Origin: Microvirga alba
GTDB lineage: Bacteria; Pseudomonadota; Alphaproteobacteria; Rhizobiales; Beijerinckiaceae
NCBI RefSeq assembly: GCF_015694465.1
Contig: NZ_JADQDO010000006.1
Span: 62,001-126,000 of the forward strand
Direction: 5' to 3'
DNA: 64,000 nt
Every line of letters starts with the position of its first letter. Positions within the stretch are counted from its first letter, which is position 1. A program made the translations under genes and the position numbers. Of the stretch, positions 16,650 through 24,782 are shown piece after piece. The notes beneath the pieces were generated by a model. That model was not told the origin of the DNA, ran no database searches, and saw only the letters and a program-made list of their open reading frames with translations.

Positions 16650-17537
16650 TTAGGCCGCCTTGGCCTTCGGCTGCACCTCGGCGGTGTAATCGTCCATCAG
16701 CGTCTGGGTCATGCTGCCCGGCTTGAAGGTATGCGGTCCGATCTCGGACACGGGCGTCACCTCGGCAGCCGTTCCGGTGATGAAGCACTCGCTGAAGCTG
16801 GACAGCTCCTCCGGCATGATCCGCCGCTCTTGCACCTCAAAGCCGCGACGCTTGGCGAGATCGATCACCGTGCGGCGGGTGATGCCGTCGAGGAAGCAGT
16901 CCGCGATGGGCGTATGGACGGCGCCGTCGCGGATGAAGAACACATTGGCTCCCGTGCACTCGGCGACGCGGCCCTGCCAATCGAGCATCAGCGCGTCGGC
17001 ATAGCCCTTGCGCTCGGCCCGGTGCTTGGAGATGGTGCAGATCATATAGAGACCCGCCGCCTTCGCCGTGGACGGCGCGGTCGCCGGATCCGGACGGCAA
17101 TAATCCGCCATGTCGATGCGAATGCCCTTCATCTTCTGGGCCGGATCGAAATAGCTCGGCCATTCCCAGCTGGCGATCGCGAGGTGGATCTTGTTGTGCT
17201 GCGCCGCCACGCCCATCATCTCGGAGCCGCGCCAGGCGACCGGACGCAAGTAGGCGTCGGTCTGTCCGTTCTTCTGCAAGATGAGGTGCTTGGCGGCATC
17301 GATCTCCGCAACCGAATACGGAATCTCGAAATCGAGGATTTCGGCGGACTTCTTCAATCGTTCGGAATGCTCGGTCGATTTGAAGATTTGGCCGCCATAG
17401 GCCCGCTCACCCTCGAAGACGCTCGAGCCGTAATGGAGGCCGTGCGACAGCACGTGGAGCTGGGCGTCCTTCCAAGGTACGATCTGCCCATCATACCAAA
17501 TCCATCCATCACGTTGATCGAAGGGGGTAGCGGACAT
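16650..17537 (-). CDS. ilvE: branched-chain amino acid aminotransferase
   Basis: 295 residues, fold type IV PLP enzyme. It makes or breaks down Leu, Ile and Val by moving the amino group between the 2-oxo acid and glutamate. The PLP lysine is in STAKAAGLYM (Lys159, the same number as in E. coli IlvE). Other family marks are HGLHYGSSVFEGERAY, YLRPVAWRG, AECTGANVFF and FITGTAAEVTPV. Length matches the family. AAGGAG lies seven bases before the ATG. It is divergent from the MarR gene across a 162-base gap, so that regulator may act on it; this is inference. Confidence 0.95.
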   Translation of the reverse strand: MSATPFDQRDGWIWYDGQIVPWKDAQLHVLSHGLHYGSSVFEGERAYGGQIFKSTEHSERLKKSAEILDFEIPYSVAEIDAAKHLILQKNGQTDAYLRPVAWRGSEMMGVAAQHNKIHLAIASWEWPSYFDPAQKMKGIRIDMADYCRPDPATAPSTAKAAGLYMICTISKHRAERKGYADALMLDWQGRVAECTGANVFFIRDGAVHTPIADCFLDGITRRTVIDLAKRRGFEVQERRIMPEELSSFSECFITGTAAEVTPVSEIGPHTFKPGSMTQTLMDDYTAEVQPKAKAA

Positions 17538-17699
17538 CGTTCTTCTCCTTGAATATCGACCTTATGGCTCACCGGGGTCGCGTAATTTCCGGTGTGCGTC
17601 CGTGGAGTTTCGAGTTCATTCATTTCACGGAAGCGCCTTGACGAGTAACAATCGTCCTGAGATATGTCAACAAGGCTGACTTAAAAATGGACAAGGACG

Positions 17700-18218
17700 G
17701 TGCCTGACGCGATCCCGGCTGTACGCTCCCAGAGGCTTGGTAAGGACATCTTAGACGAGGTGCCCGCCTATGACCTCATCGAATTATTCTTTTTCGCCTA
17801 TCGCGACTTCGTCAGCGATCCAGACCGGATCCTGGACGAGTACGGTTTTGGCCGCGCGCACCATCGCGTCCTGCATTTCGTCGATCGCCAGCCCGGTCTG
17901 ACGATTGCCGAACTGCTCGATATTCTGCGCATCACCAAACAGAGCCTCAACCGGGTGCTGAAGGAGCTGATCGAGAAGGATTTCGTCGAAAGCCGCATGG
18001 GCACGGCTGATCGGCGACAACGGCTGCTCTATGTAACCGCTCAAGGTCATGATTTGGCCCTGAAGCTCGCCAAATTGCAGACGCGCCGTATCATGCAGGC
18101 ATTGGCCGATCTGGAACCGGAGGGGAAGGCATTGATCAGCGGTTATCTCCTGCGCCTCATTGATCCTGATGACCGCGACCACGTGGAGCGCCTCGTATTC
18201 GGGGCCGGGGAAACCTGA
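17700..18218 (+). CDS. MarR-family regulator, PetP-like
   Basis: 172 residues, a winged helix-turn-helix of the MarR type: dimer helices flank a DNA-binding core (GLTIAELLDILRITKQSLNR) and a wing (SRMGTADRRQRLLYVTAQGH). The start is a GTG at 17700, since an ATG at 17687 is in another frame; the ribosome site is poor (AAGGA two bases away). The MarR / OmpR-type pair resembles petP-petR of Rhodobacter capsulatus, where the regulators are needed for cytochrome bc1 expression. petABC lies 29 kb away here. The assignment rests on gene order and family only. Confidence 0.85.
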   Translation: MPDAIPAVRSQRLGKDILDEVPAYDLIELFFFAYRDFVSDPDRILDEYGFGRAHHRVLHFVDRQPGLTIAELLDILRITKQSLNRVLKELIEKDFVESRMGTADRRQRLLYVTAQGHDLALKLAKLQTRRIMQALADLEPEGKALISGYLLRLIDPDDRDHVERLVFGAGET

Positions 18219-18250
18219 TAAGCAGGATACCGATAGAAACGCCGAGCCTG

Positions 18251-18970
18251 ATGGAAGCCACACGCATCGACATTCCCGACCACGCGCCCCACGTCCTGGT
18301 GGTGGACGACGATCGACGCCTGCGCGATCTCCTGGCGCGCTTCCTCACCGAGAATGGCTACCGGGTGACGACGGCGGCGAGCGCGGCGGAAGCGCGGGCG
18401 AAGACGGAAAACTTCGTCTTCGACGCTCTCGTGCTCGATGTGATGATGCCGGGCGAGACCGGGTTCGAATATGCGCGCAGCCTCCGGCAGACCTCCCAGG
18501 TGCCGATCCTGATGCTCACCGCGCGCGCCGATGCGGATGACCGGGTCACAGGGCTGGAAATCGGCGCGGACGACTATCTATCGAAGCCTTTCGAGCCGCG
18601 TGAGCTGCTTCTTCGTCTGGGCAACATCCTCAAGCGCGCCATCCCCGTCGCAGGGAATGGAAACGATGACCCGCCCGAAATCATCCATTTTGGGCCGTTC
18701 TCGTTCCGCTTCGAGCGCGGCGAGCTTCGACGCGAGGATGACATCGTGCGCATCACCGAGCGCGAGCGGGAAATCCTGACGATCCTTGGCGCCCATGCCG
18801 GCGACAACGTCCCGCGAGAGGCGCTTTCGGGCAATGGGATCGCCGCGAACGAGCGAACGGTGGACGTCCAGATCAACCGGTTGCGCCGCAAGATCGAGAT
18901 CGATCCGGCCAATCCGATTTTCCTGCAAACCGTGCGCGGTATCGGCTACCGCCTCCTCGTCGATCGATGA
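18251..18970 (+). CDS. OmpR/PhoB-type response regulator, PetR-like
   Basis: 239 residues. Receiver domain (13-125): acidic pocket VVDDD, phospho-acceptor Asp63 in LVLDVMMPG, Thr90 in ILMLTARAD, Lys112 in YLSKPFEP. The C-terminal winged helix (about 145-238) has ITEREREILTILGAHAGDNV and the recognition helix NERTVDVQINRLRRKIE, ending in GIGYRLL. It overlaps the kinase gene by four bases (ATGA) and follows the MarR gene by 32 bases, so the three form one operon. Its DNA targets are unknown; see the MarR entry for the petPR comparison. Confidence 0.93.
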   Translation: MEATRIDIPDHAPHVLVVDDDRRLRDLLARFLTENGYRVTTAASAAEARAKTENFVFDALVLDVMMPGETGFEYARSLRQTSQVPILMLTARADADDRVTGLEIGADDYLSKPFEPRELLLRLGNILKRAIPVAGNGNDDPPEIIHFGPFSFRFERGELRREDDIVRITEREREILTILGAHAGDNVPREALSGNGIAANERTVDVQINRLRRKIEIDPANPIFLQTVRGIGYRLLVDR

Positions 18971-20325
18971 AGATTGGCGCAGCCCTGAACTATTCGCCCC
19001 TCGACCGGGCCACCCGGTGGTTTGGCCGATTCCTGCCGAAGGGGCTTTATGCCCGCTCGCTCATCATCATCATCGCGCCGGTGGTGCTGCTGCAATCGGT
19101 CGTCGCATACGTGTTCATGGAGCGCCATTGGCAGCTCGTGACCCGTCGCCTGTCCGCTGCCGTGACCGCTGACATCTCGGCGCTCGTGGACATCTATGGG
19201 AGCTACCCGCAGGATGCGGACGCTACGACCCTGTCGCGCATCGCCTCGGACCGCTTGCAGCTCGACGTGGATATTCTCCACGACACGGACTTGCCCTCGC
19301 CCAGTCCAAAGCCCTTTTTCTCGATCCTCGACGAGACCCTCTCCGAGGAGCTTCGCCGCCAGATCGACCGCCCGTACTGGATGGATACGGTCGGCAAATC
19401 GAACTACATCGAAATCCGGGTCAAGCTCGACCAGAACAACGTCATGCGCGTGCTGGCGCGGCGCAGCCAGGCTTATGCTTCGAACTCCCACATCTTCCTG
19501 GTCTGGATGGGCGGCTCGTCCTTCGTTCTGCTCGGCATCGCCATTCTTTTCCTGCGCAACCAGATCCGCCCCATCCTGCGTTTGGCGGAAGCGGCGGAAG
19601 CGCTCGGCAAGGGGCGGGAGATCGAGTTCCGCCCACGCGGGGCGCGCGAGGTGCGTCAGGCCGGCCATTCCTTCCTCGAGATGAAGCGCCGCATCGAACG
19701 CAACATGGAACAGCGCACGACCATGTTGAACGGCGTCAGCCATGATCTGCGCACCATCCTCACCCGTTTCAAGCTCTCTCTCGCCCTGTTGAAACAGACG
19801 CCGGAGGTCGAGGACTTGAAGCGCGATGTGGATGAGATGAGCCGGATGTTGGAGGGCTATCTTGCTTTCGCGCGTGGTGACACCGGCGAGCAAGCTATCG
19901 AGACGGATCTGCGTCTGTTGCTGGAGGAGGTTCAGTCCGACGCGGAGCGGCAGGGGCAGGCGACGGATCTCGACATTGTCGGCGACCCGATGATTACGGT
20001 TCGCCCCGACGCCTTTCGTCGGCTTCTCTTCAATCTCGTCGCCAACGCCGCTCGGCATGGCGACAAGATCGGCATCTCCGCCAATCACGAAACCCGCTGG
20101 CTGGTGCTTCACGTTGACGATGATGGACCGGGCATCCCCATGGACATGCGCGAGGAGGTCTTCAAGCCCTTCGTGCGGCTCGACGAGGCCCGCAATCAGG
20201 ATGAAGGCGGCTCGGGGCTCGGCCTGGCGATCGCCCGCGACATCGCCCGCTCTCACGGCGGCGACATCACTCTGGGCGAAAGCCCTTCAGGGGGCCTGCG
20301 CGCGACGGTTCGCCTACCGGCTTGA
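18967..20325 (+). CDS. EnvZ-like membrane sensor histidine kinase
   Basis: 452 residues. The first membrane helix is at about 31-50 (SLIIIIAPVVLLQSVVAYVF), followed by a periplasmic sensor of about 120 residues and a second helix (HIFLVWMGGSSFVLLGIAIL). A HAMP linker (NQIRPILRLAEAAEALGKG), the H box NGVSHDLRTILTRFKLSLAL, an N box NLVANAARHG, and the G boxes DDDGPGIP and GGSGLGLAIARDIA follow. This is the EnvZ type of two-component kinase, coupled to the response regulator in front by a four-base overlap. Its last 12 bases overlap the converging Nudix gene. The signal is unknown. Confidence 0.93.
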   Translation: MKIGAALNYSPLDRATRWFGRFLPKGLYARSLIIIIAPVVLLQSVVAYVFMERHWQLVTRRLSAAVTADISALVDIYGSYPQDADATTLSRIASDRLQLDVDILHDTDLPSPSPKPFFSILDETLSEELRRQIDRPYWMDTVGKSNYIEIRVKLDQNNVMRVLARRSQAYASNSHIFLVWMGGSSFVLLGIAILFLRNQIRPILRLAEAAEALGKGREIEFRPRGAREVRQAGHSFLEMKRRIERNMEQRTTMLNGVSHDLRTILTRFKLSLALLKQTPEVEDLKRDVDEMSRMLEGYLAFARGDTGEQAIETDLRLLLEEVQSDAERQGQATDLDIVGDPMITVRPDAFRRLLFNLVANAARHGDKIGISANHETRWLVLHVDDDGPGIPMDMREEVFKPFVRLDEARNQDEGGSGLGLAIARDIARSHGGDITLGESPSGGLRATVRLPA

Positions 20326-20727
20326 TGACAAGCCCCGCCAGGTTTCGATCTGGTGGCGAGCAGGATCGGTCAGCCTGTCCAGTGCGAGCGCCTGGGCCGC
20401 GTCGAACCAATCGATGTCGGTATGCTCGTCGCTGACATTCGCAGGCTCGCCGTCCCATGCTTCGATCAGGAAGAGATGGTAAATTTTGGGGCCGTTCACT
20501 TGCGGATTCGGCTCGGGCATGGTGCCCATCGCGCGAAACCGCGTGACGGTGGTGCCGAGTTCCTCCTGAAATTCCCTGACGAGCGCCTGTTCAGGCGTCT
20601 CCCCCACCTCGAAATGACCGCCGAACATGTCCCAGCAATGGGGGTAGGCCCGCTTATGGCCGGCTCTGAGGCCAAGCAGCAGCCGCTGCCCTTCGCCGAT
20701 CATCAAGCCCTGCGCAACATCATTCAT
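20314..20727 (-). CDS. Nudix hydrolase
   Basis: 137 residues. The Nudix box is complete: GHFEVGETPEQALVREFQEE followed by LG matches GX5EX7REUXEEXGU. Such enzymes cleave nucleoside diphosphates linked to another group, with Mg. The protein resembles the MutT-like housekeeping group and the substrate is not predictable. The start is the ATG at 20727, which shares a base with the csaA stop (TGATG) and has GGGAGG eight bases upstream. An in-frame TTG at 20730 is less likely. Confidence 0.88.
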   Translation of the reverse strand: MNDVAQGLMIGEGQRLLLGLRAGHKRAYPHCWDMFGGHFEVGETPEQALVREFQEELGTTVTRFRAMGTMPEPNPQVNGPKIYHLFLIEAWDGEPANVSDEHTDIDWFDAAQALALDRLTDPARHQIETWRGLSSSR

Positions 20728-21086
20728 CAATAGAGCCTCCCGCCGACAGGCACGTCCCGATCCGGGCCGATCAGCATCACCTCGCCATCGCCGTCGGGCA
20801 CGCCGAGGGTCAAGACCTCCGACATGAACGGCCCGATCTGGCGCGGCGGGAAATTCACGACCGCGAGGACCTGACGGCCGACGAGGTCGTCCAAAGCATG
20901 ATTGACCGTGATCTGCGCCGACGAGCGCTTCGTGCCGATCTCGGGCCCGAAATCGATGGTGAGCTTGAATGCTGGCTTGCGTGCTTCCGGAAAGGGCTCG
21001 GCGGCGACGATGCGCCCGACCCGGATGTCGACCTTCAGAAAATCGCCGAACGCGATCTGCGGCGTCCCCGAACTTGTATGATCCAT
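20727..21086 (-). CDS. csaA: CsaA-type tRNA-binding domain protein
   Basis: 119 residues, a single EMAP-II-like OB fold: FGDFLKVDIRVGRIVAAEPF, then SAQITVNHALDDLVGRQVLA, VNFPPRQIGPFMSEVLTLGV. This matches CsaA, a small homodimer related to the tRNA-binding domain of methionyl-tRNA synthetase, described in Bacillus as a secretion chaperone. Length is usual (about 110). The stop overlaps the Nudix start by one base, so the two genes are coupled. Confidence 0.85.
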   Translation of the reverse strand: MDHTSSGTPQIAFGDFLKVDIRVGRIVAAEPFPEARKPAFKLTIDFGPEIGTKRSSAQITVNHALDDLVGRQVLAVVNFPPRQIGPFMSEVLTLGVPDGDGEVMLIGPDRDVPVGGRLY

Positions 21087-21105
21087 AGTGCCCCCAAATC
21101 GCAGC

Positions 21106-21798
21106 TTAAATGGTCGCTGCGGGATTTTCTGCTTCTCCGTCGGAGCGGCGATCGCGTCTCCGGGACCTGCGCCCTTCCATCACCGCGCGTCCGAAAGCCC
21201 GAAACGGTGCCGTCAGCCGGCGCACGTCCTCGGCCTGTTCCAGAATGCGCTCGCCGCGACGGAGTTCGCGATCAAGCCGCGCCATGGTCTTGGCCAACGC
21301 GGGATCATCCTCGTCGAGCCAGGTGCCGAGCGTCTTGGTGAAGACCACCACAGCCCCCTGAAGCTTCAGCTTGCCCAAGGGGCCCTCGGTCGGGATATTG
21401 GCCGCCGCCAGCATGAAACGCTGGGAATTGAGCGCGGCCCGATTGAGGGCAGCCAGCGACAGCGGGTCGTATCGCAAGTCCTTGGCAATGCGGCGCAGCG
21501 CGGCCTTGTAGGGTGTGAGCGCATCGAGGCGACGCATCATCACGTCGAAGATGCGTTCGCGCGGCGGCTCGTGCGCGAGGTCATCGGTCGCGCTCTCAAG
21601 AACCTGACGGTCGATCTGGCGCGAGAAAGCACCGAGCACCGCGCCCTTCGAGGGGAAGGCGTCGCAAAACTCGGCCAGGGATACGTTTGCAGCCTGCGCG
21701 ATATCCTTGATCTCGATGTCGGTCCACGAGCGCCGGGAGGCCAGCTCCATAAGAGCTTCGACAATCGCCTTGCGCTTGGATGAAGCTTCCGCCGTCAT
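21106..21798 (-). CDS. TetR/COQ9-like regulator
   Basis: 230 residues. The N-terminal 50 residues form a TetR-type helix-turn-helix (AIVEALMELASRRSWTDIEI, then IAQAANVSLAEFCDAFPSKG). The long helical C-terminal part (PYKAALRRIAKDLRYDPLSL, FTKTLGTWLDEDDPALAKTM) resembles alphaproteobacterial proteins grouped between TetR regulators and the ubiquinone-linked COQ9 family. It may be a DNA-binding or a lipid-binding protein. A basic tail (GRRSRRRDRRSDG) ends it. It sits between csaA and proC on the same strand. Confidence 0.8.
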   Translation of the reverse strand: MTAEASSKRKAIVEALMELASRRSWTDIEIKDIAQAANVSLAEFCDAFPSKGAVLGAFSRQIDRQVLESATDDLAHEPPRERIFDVMMRRLDALTPYKAALRRIAKDLRYDPLSLAALNRAALNSQRFMLAAANIPTEGPLGKLKLQGAVVVFTKTLGTWLDEDDPALAKTMARLDRELRRGERILEQAEDVRRLTAPFRAFGRAVMEGRRSRRRDRRSDGEAENPAATI

Positions 21799-21862
21799 GC
21801 CGTCCTCCTCGATGGGCTTGAGAAGTTTAATCTAGGCGCTCGCCGCGCCATGGACATGCCCC

Positions 21863-22690
21863 TCAGCCCGAGAGTTCTTCCGCACGCCGCTTTGCCGCAG
21901 CCACGGCATCGCGCATCAGCGCCTTGAGGCCATGTGGCTCCGCCATCAGAACCTGCAGCGCGGCCGCCGTCGTACCGCCCGGCGACGTGACGTTCTGGCG
22001 AAGCGTATCCGGCGATAGATCGCTCTGGAACAGCAACTCGCCAGCTCCCGTGACGGTCGCCCGCGCCAGGCGCTGGGCGAGATCCGCGGGCAAGCCCGCT
22101 GCGGCCCCGGCTTCCGCCAGACACTCCACCAGATGGAAAACATAGGCCGGACCCGAGCCCGATACGGCAGTCACGGCATCGATCAGGTCCTCGGACGATA
22201 ACCACTCGACGATTCCGTTAGACCGCAGAAGCGCGTCCGCCATGAGACGCTGCGCCTCGGTCACCTCGGCATTGGCGGCCGCTCCCGTCGCCCCGCGACC
22301 GATGCTGGCCGGCAGGTTCGGCATGGCGCGCACGATAGCGGTGGCGGCGGGCAAGCGGCCTTTCAGATCGCCGATGGTCTTACCGGCCAGAATGGAAACA
22401 ATGACGGTTTTGGGCCCCAGAAGTCCGTTGAGCTGGGCAGCGGCCTCATCCAGCATCTGCGGCTTGATGGCGAGCACCAGCACATCGGAAATCGCTGGGC
22501 GGCTCGGATTCAGGGCGATCCCGCGATCAGCGCAAAAGCGCGCCATCTCCTCGGAGGGACGCGGATCGATCACGGTGACACCGGACGCCGGCAGGCCGAC
22601 GGCGAGCCACCCCTCCAGCATGGAGCCGCCCATCTTCCCGGCTCCAACGAGGGTGAGGGAGGACGGCAGGTGGGAAGCGCGGATCGTCAT
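21863..22690 (-). CDS. proC: pyrroline-5-carboxylate reductase
   Basis: 275 residues. It reduces 1-pyrroline-5-carboxylate to proline with NAD(P)H, the last step of proline synthesis. The Rossmann motif is LTLVGAGKMGGSMLEGWLA; the conserved tail with TAVSGSGPAYVFHLVECLA and QNVTSPGGTTAAALQVL is the P5C reductase signature. Length fits the family. The YbjN-like gene lies 72 bases upstream on the same strand, an arrangement common in Rhizobiales. Confidence 0.95.
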   Translation of the reverse strand: MTIRASHLPSSLTLVGAGKMGGSMLEGWLAVGLPASGVTVIDPRPSEEMARFCADRGIALNPSRPAISDVLVLAIKPQMLDEAAAQLNGLLGPKTVIVSILAGKTIGDLKGRLPAATAIVRAMPNLPASIGRGATGAAANAEVTEAQRLMADALLRSNGIVEWLSSEDLIDAVTAVSGSGPAYVFHLVECLAEAGAAAGLPADLAQRLARATVTGAGELLFQSDLSPDTLRQNVTSPGGTTAAALQVLMAEPHGLKALMRDAVAAAKRRAEELSG

Positions 22691-22762
22691 GGGAACCTGG
22701 CAGGATGGAATAAATGCGGGGCCGCACTCTATCCACCTCCGCCCTGCCCTGTCGAGGCTAGG

Positions 22763-23263
22763 TCAGGCTTCGCCTTCGGTTTCGAAAAGAGCGCTGTCGA
22801 GAGCTTCGCGCGGAGACTTGCCCGCCCACACGACGAACTGGAAGGCCTGGAAATATCGCTCGCAGGCCTCGACCGCCACGCGCAGTATCGTCTCGCATTG
22901 TCCGTGCGTCGGGTCCGCGCCACCCGCGAGCAACAGGGCGTGGCGGAACATCACCACGTTTTCCGAACTCCAGAGGTCGAAATGCCCGACCCAGAGCTGT
23001 TCGTTGATGCGGGAGATGAGCTGCAACACGTCCTGGCGACGCCGCTCCGGAACCTTGAGATCGAACGCGCAGGCGACATGCAGCGCCTCCACACCCTCGA
23101 TCCAGGTGAAAGCGACGTGATAATCCGTCCACCGCCCCGCGACGGAGACCGACATCTCGTCTGTCTCCGCCCGATCGAAGATCCAATCGCGGAGCGAAGC
23201 GAGCCGCTCGACGATGTCGAGGGGATGCTCCAAGCGGTCAATTTCGATGTGAAGCTGCGGCAT
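22763..23263 (-). CDS. YbjN domain protein
   Basis: 166 residues with alternating strands and helices. The core IERLEHP-like start (IEIDRLEHPLDIVERLASLR), WTDYHVAFTWIEGVEALHVA and the helix RRQDVLQLISRINEQLWVGH match YbjN, a fold related to type III secretion chaperones and thought to bind other proteins. Cytoplasmic; function unclear, with a link to motility and stress reported for E. coli YbjN. Upstream lies an AT-rich region with a 9-base inverted repeat (23352-23376) that may control it. Confidence 0.8.
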   Translation of the reverse strand: MPQLHIEIDRLEHPLDIVERLASLRDWIFDRAETDEMSVSVAGRWTDYHVAFTWIEGVEALHVACAFDLKVPERRRQDVLQLISRINEQLWVGHFDLWSSENVVMFRHALLLAGGADPTHGQCETILRVAVEACERYFQAFQFVVWAGKSPREALDSALFETEGEA

Positions 23264-23351
23264 ATCAATCCAAAAAACTCAATCGCCTGAAATAATACAA
23301 CACTTACAGGCAATAGCGTTACGTAAACTCAGGTGCAGATCGAACTAAAGC

Positions 23352-23376
23352 TGTCGAATAACTTGAATATTCGACA
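23352..23376. promoter_or_regulatory. operator-like inverted repeat TGTCGAATA-N7-TATTCGACA
   Basis: A perfect 9-base dyad with centres 16 bases apart, the geometry of a dimeric regulator site. A related half-site, TGAATCGACAG, lies near 23408. It sits about 90 bases upstream of the YbjN gene, in an AT-rich region without genes (23264-23526). The regulator is unknown. Confidence 0.45.
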
Positions 23377-23526
23377 CTTTCATTCGTTCCAAACGCGAAT
23401 CAGCTCATGAATCGACAGTCTAAGATTTTAGCTCGGCTCACAATGCAGCGGCATGACCTGTCCACAGCAGGCGGCCTGTGCTGACGGAATGGGGGGAATG
23501 CGTGCGGGCGACGAACGGGCCGCCGC

Positions 23527-23775
23527 TCAGCCCCGCTTCTCTTCAAGAGCTTTGATGCGAGCCTCGAGGCGCTCATTCTCTTCGCGCGCGGCGGTGACCA
23601 TTTCGCGCAGGACCTCGACCTCTTCGCGCGTGGCGATGTCCATATCCTTGATCAGGCGCTCGATCTGGGCCTTCACCACGGTCTCGATCTCGCGACGAAC
23701 CCCTTGGGCGGCACCAGCCGCGTCCGTCGCCAAGCGAGCGATTTCGTCGAAGATCCGGTTGGAAGACTGGGTCAT
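23527..23775 (-). CDS. UbiK-type accessory factor (BMFP family)
   Basis: 82 residues, almost entirely helical: MTQSSNRIFDEIARLATDAA, then a coiled coil with EEVEVLREMVTAAREENERL ending EARIKALEEKRG. This is the BMFP/UbiK family. UbiK of E. coli binds UbiJ and supports aerobic ubiquinone synthesis; the family also fuses membranes in vitro. The start at 23775 is the family's usual one; an in-frame ATG at 23853 adds unlike sequence. Divergent from lgt. Confidence 0.85.
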   Translation of the reverse strand: MTQSSNRIFDEIARLATDAAGAAQGVRREIETVVKAQIERLIKDMDIATREEVEVLREMVTAAREENERLEARIKALEEKRG

Positions 23776-23909
23776 GAAAATTCGTCCAAAATGAAGGGGA
23801 TGGGCCTGCGGCCGCCGTTGCCCACATGTGGGCCCATTCGAAGCGAACTGCAACAGGGTTGACGATCCCTCCGCCTCCGGTCCAATGGCTGCGTGTTGTT
23901 GAAGGCTTG

Positions 23910-24782
23910 ATGCCCATGCCTCTCGTTGCCCTATCCTTTCCCGTCATCGATCCGGTCGCCGTCACCATCGGCCCCTTCGCGATCCGCTGGTATGCTCTGG
24001 CCTACGTAGCCGGGCTGTTGGGGGGCTGGTTCTACGCCAAGCGCCTCGCGGCAAGCGCGCGCCTCTGGGAGCCCCTGCGCCAGCCGAAGCCCCTCGACAT
24101 CGACGATCTCATCGTCTGGGTGGCGCTCGGCGTCGTGCTCGGCGGGCGTATCGGCTACGTCTTGTTCTACAACCTCAGCGCCTATCTGGCGCAGCCGCTC
24201 GAGATCTTCGCGGTCTGGCGCGGCGGCATGTCCTTCCACGGCGGGTTCGCCGGAGCGGCGCTCGCCATCATGCTCTTCTCGCGGTCGCGCGGGCTCAACG
24301 CGCTGGCGATGCTCGATCTCGCCTCGGTGGTCGCGCCGCTGGGCCTGTTCTTCGGCCGCCTCGCCAATTTCATCAATGGCGAATTGTGGGGACGGCCCGC
24401 GCCGGACTTTCCCTACGCCGTCGTCTTCCCTCACGCCGGGCCCCTGCCTCGGCATCCGAGCCAGCTCTATGAAGCGTTCGGCGAGGGATTGGTGCTCTTC
24501 GTCATCATGGCCTTCGCCGTCAATCGCCTCGGCTTCCGTCGCCCCGGCCTCCTCGGCGGCATTTTCGTGCTCGGCTACGCGATTGCCCGTATCGTATGCG
24601 AGTTCTTCCGCGAGCCGGATGAGCAACTCGGATTCCTGTTCGGCTCCTCCATTCAGGCTTTGAGCGGCGGCATCACCATGGGGATGCTCCTCTCCGTTCC
24701 GATGGCCATTCTTGGACTGGCGATCATCTGGATCGCGGCGCGCGGATACACGCGCCCTGCTGCTGCGGCCGAACCCGCGTGA
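23910..24782 (+). CDS. lgt: prolipoprotein diacylglyceryl transferase
   Basis: 290 residues, seven predicted membrane helices. Lgt moves diacylglycerol from phosphatidylglycerol to the lipobox cysteine of prolipoproteins in the inner membrane, the first step of lipoprotein maturation. Family marks: IGPFAIRWYALAYVAGLLGG, the conserved His in MSFHGGFAGA, the signature GRLANFINGELWGR and HPSQLYEAFGEGL. The start at 23910 has GAAGG four bases upstream; ATG at 23916 is an alternative. The stop overlaps the next start (GTGA). Two lipoproteins in this window (31174 and 37929) would be its substrates. Confidence 0.96.
   Translation: MPMPLVALSFPVIDPVAVTIGPFAIRWYALAYVAGLLGGWFYAKRLAASARLWEPLRQPKPLDIDDLIVWVALGVVLGGRIGYVLFYNLSAYLAQPLEIFAVWRGGMSFHGGFAGAALAIMLFSRSRGLNALAMLDLASVVAPLGLFFGRLANFINGELWGRPAPDFPYAVVFPHAGPLPRHPSQLYEAFGEGLVLFVIMAFAVNRLGFRRPGLLGGIFVLGYAIARIVCEFFREPDEQLGFLFGSSIQALSGGITMGMLLSVPMAILGLAIIWIAARGYTRPAAAAEPA

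Noticed and set aside
18946-20256. A 436-codon frame on the minus strand
   Set aside because: Antisense to the sensor kinase gene, which has all kinase boxes.
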